From NCBI RefSeq assembly GCF_006494425.1, contig NZ_VHIV01000002.1, forward strand, positions 1,240,001-1,304,000: DNA of 64,000 nt. Reading direction: 5' to 3'. Under the pieces are notes generated by a model, which worked only from the letters and a program-made list of their open reading frames with translations, did no database searches and was not told the DNA's origin. Below, piece after piece: positions 63,287 to 64,000 of this stretch. The position numbers and the translations under genes were made by a program. Source of the DNA: Bacillus dicomae (lineage in GTDB: Bacteria > Bacillota > Bacilli > Bacillales > Bacillaceae_G). Positions within the stretch are counted from its first letter, which is position 1, and the number at the start of each line of letters is the position of its first letter.

Positions 63287-64000
63287 ATGGCATTTCATAA
63301 ACCGGAACAAATTGCTGAGCTTGTAATTGAGGCCGGTGTTCAAAAAGTAAGTCAGACGTTGCCAGCAATGCTTATTCTCGGTTTTTTAGGAGGAGCGTTT
63401 ATTTCGTTAGGTTTTTTACTTAACATTCGCGTTTTAGGTAATTTGCCTGAGCGCTGGGGGAGTTTAGTAAATGTTTTAGGAGGAGCGGTTTTTCCTGTTG
63501 GACTCATGCTCGTCGTATTAGCAGGAGGAGAATTAATTACCGGAAATATGATGTCACTATCTATGGCGCTATATGCAAAGAAAATTACATTGGTTAGTGT
63601 GCTAAATAACTGGGTTTGGATTACTTTCATGAATTTTGTAGGAGCTATTTTCGTAGCGTATTGTTTCGGTCATCTTGGCGGATTAACAGAGGGAGATTAT
63701 TTAAATAAAACGGTAGCGATAGCAGAAGGAAAGTTACATGAATCATTTGGGAGAACTTTAATTTTAGCAATTGGGTGTAATTGGCTCGTTTGTTTGGCGC
63801 TTTGGCTCGCTTATGGGACGAGTGATTTTGTCGGAAAAATAATTGGAATTTGGATTCCGATTATGGCATTTGTAGTGATTGGATTTCAGCAAGTGGTAGC
63901 GAATATGTTTGTCATCTCAGCAGTTATTTTTGCAGGTCATCTGACATGGATGGATCTTGCTAGAAATTTTGTTCCTGTCTTTATCGGAAATGTAATTGGC
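63287..64000 (+). CDS. Formate/nitrite transporter family channel, 3' end cut by window
   Basis: At least 238 residues of a FocA/NirC-type pentameric channel: helices with GGAFISLGFLL, the conserved GELITGNMMSLSMAL (loop of the second half), and CNWLVCLALWLA, with the family's typical GNxxG pattern at the window edge. It probably moves formate across the membrane for the dehydrogenase, as yrhG does in B. subtilis. GGAGG precedes the ATG. The frame is open to the last base, so the end is missing. Confidence 0.9.
   Translation, partial: MAFHKPEQIAELVIEAGVQKVSQTLPAMLILGFLGGAFISLGFLLNIRVLGNLPERWGSLVNVLGGAVFPVGLMLVVLAGGELITGNMMSLSMALYAKKITLVSVLNNWVWITFMNFVGAIFVAYCFGHLGGLTEGDYLNKTVAIAEGKLHESFGRTLILAIGCNWLVCLALWLAYGTSDFVGKIIGIWIPIMAFVVIGFQQVVANMFVISAVIFAGHLTWMDLARNFVPVFIGNVIG

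Overview
The window is a stretch of low-GC Firmicute chromosome and fits the Bacillus cereus group (cereus, anthracis, thuringiensis or a relative; the species cannot be told from this sequence). The reasons are four spore-core SASP genes (sspP, sspO, sspN, tlp), a 430-aa SleL cortex enzyme, a GerA-type germinant receptor operon, an element matching the B. cereus-group repeat bcr1 with its TTTAT duplications, and a gene order around acnA and parEC that follows the B. subtilis yneN-citB-sspO-sspP / yneP-yneR-yneS-parE-parC segment. Almost all of it is coding, with strong AGGAGG-type ribosome binding sites and many GC hairpin/T-run terminators. No tRNA, rRNA, CRISPR array, insertion sequence or prophage was seen.

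Layout. 1-7 kb: end of an acyl-CoA synthetase overlapping a thiolase that lacks the usual second catalytic Cys, a SAP-domain protein, a broken NUDIX gene, an AlaX-type alanyl-tRNA editing protein, an MFS exporter and a small Hsp20-like protein. 7-19 kb: the acnA region, with SASP genes, a polysaccharide deacetylase, acnA, an ABC exporter, a TlpA/ResA-like thioredoxin, an epsilon-type exonuclease, sspN, tlp, sleL, a YbgC-type thioesterase, a YneR-like protein and plsY. 19-29 kb: anaerobic ribonucleotide reductase nrdDG, a response regulator without a kinase, an HtrA protease, a CoA-binding protein and parE-parC. 29-38 kb: a Gfo/Idh oxidoreductase, small VOC proteins, a WYL-type regulator, a TetR-controlled ABC-2 exporter with duplicated operators, an ECF sigma/anti-sigma/LCP operon with its own ECF promoter, and a dicarboxylate/glutamate symporter.

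39-45 kb holds three tandem OppA-type lipoprotein genes. Each has the same sigma-A promoter (TTTACA-N16-TAGAAT) and a CodY-box-like sequence just downstream, so this looks like nutrient-controlled peptide capture. A methyltransferase, a Gly/Cys-rich membrane protein, a small acidic protein, a bcr1 element and a VOC protein follow.

47.4-53.2 kb is the least understood and most interesting part: a secreted/membrane von Willebrand A protein, a 1120-aa tubulin/FtsZ-superfamily protein with a GGTGSG loop, and a 44-aa acidic ORF, apparently co-transcribed. This resembles the vWA plus FtsZ-like gene pairs predicted to form membrane-remodelling systems. It is followed by a convergent gerA-type operon and, divergently from that, a formate dehydrogenase cluster (catalytic subunit, DUF1641, DUF2294, fdhD, moaA, formate/nitrite channel, cut by the window end). 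The formate dehydrogenase promoter sits in a near-perfect 40-bp palindrome, and its leader contains an intrinsic terminator, so it appears to be controlled at two levels.
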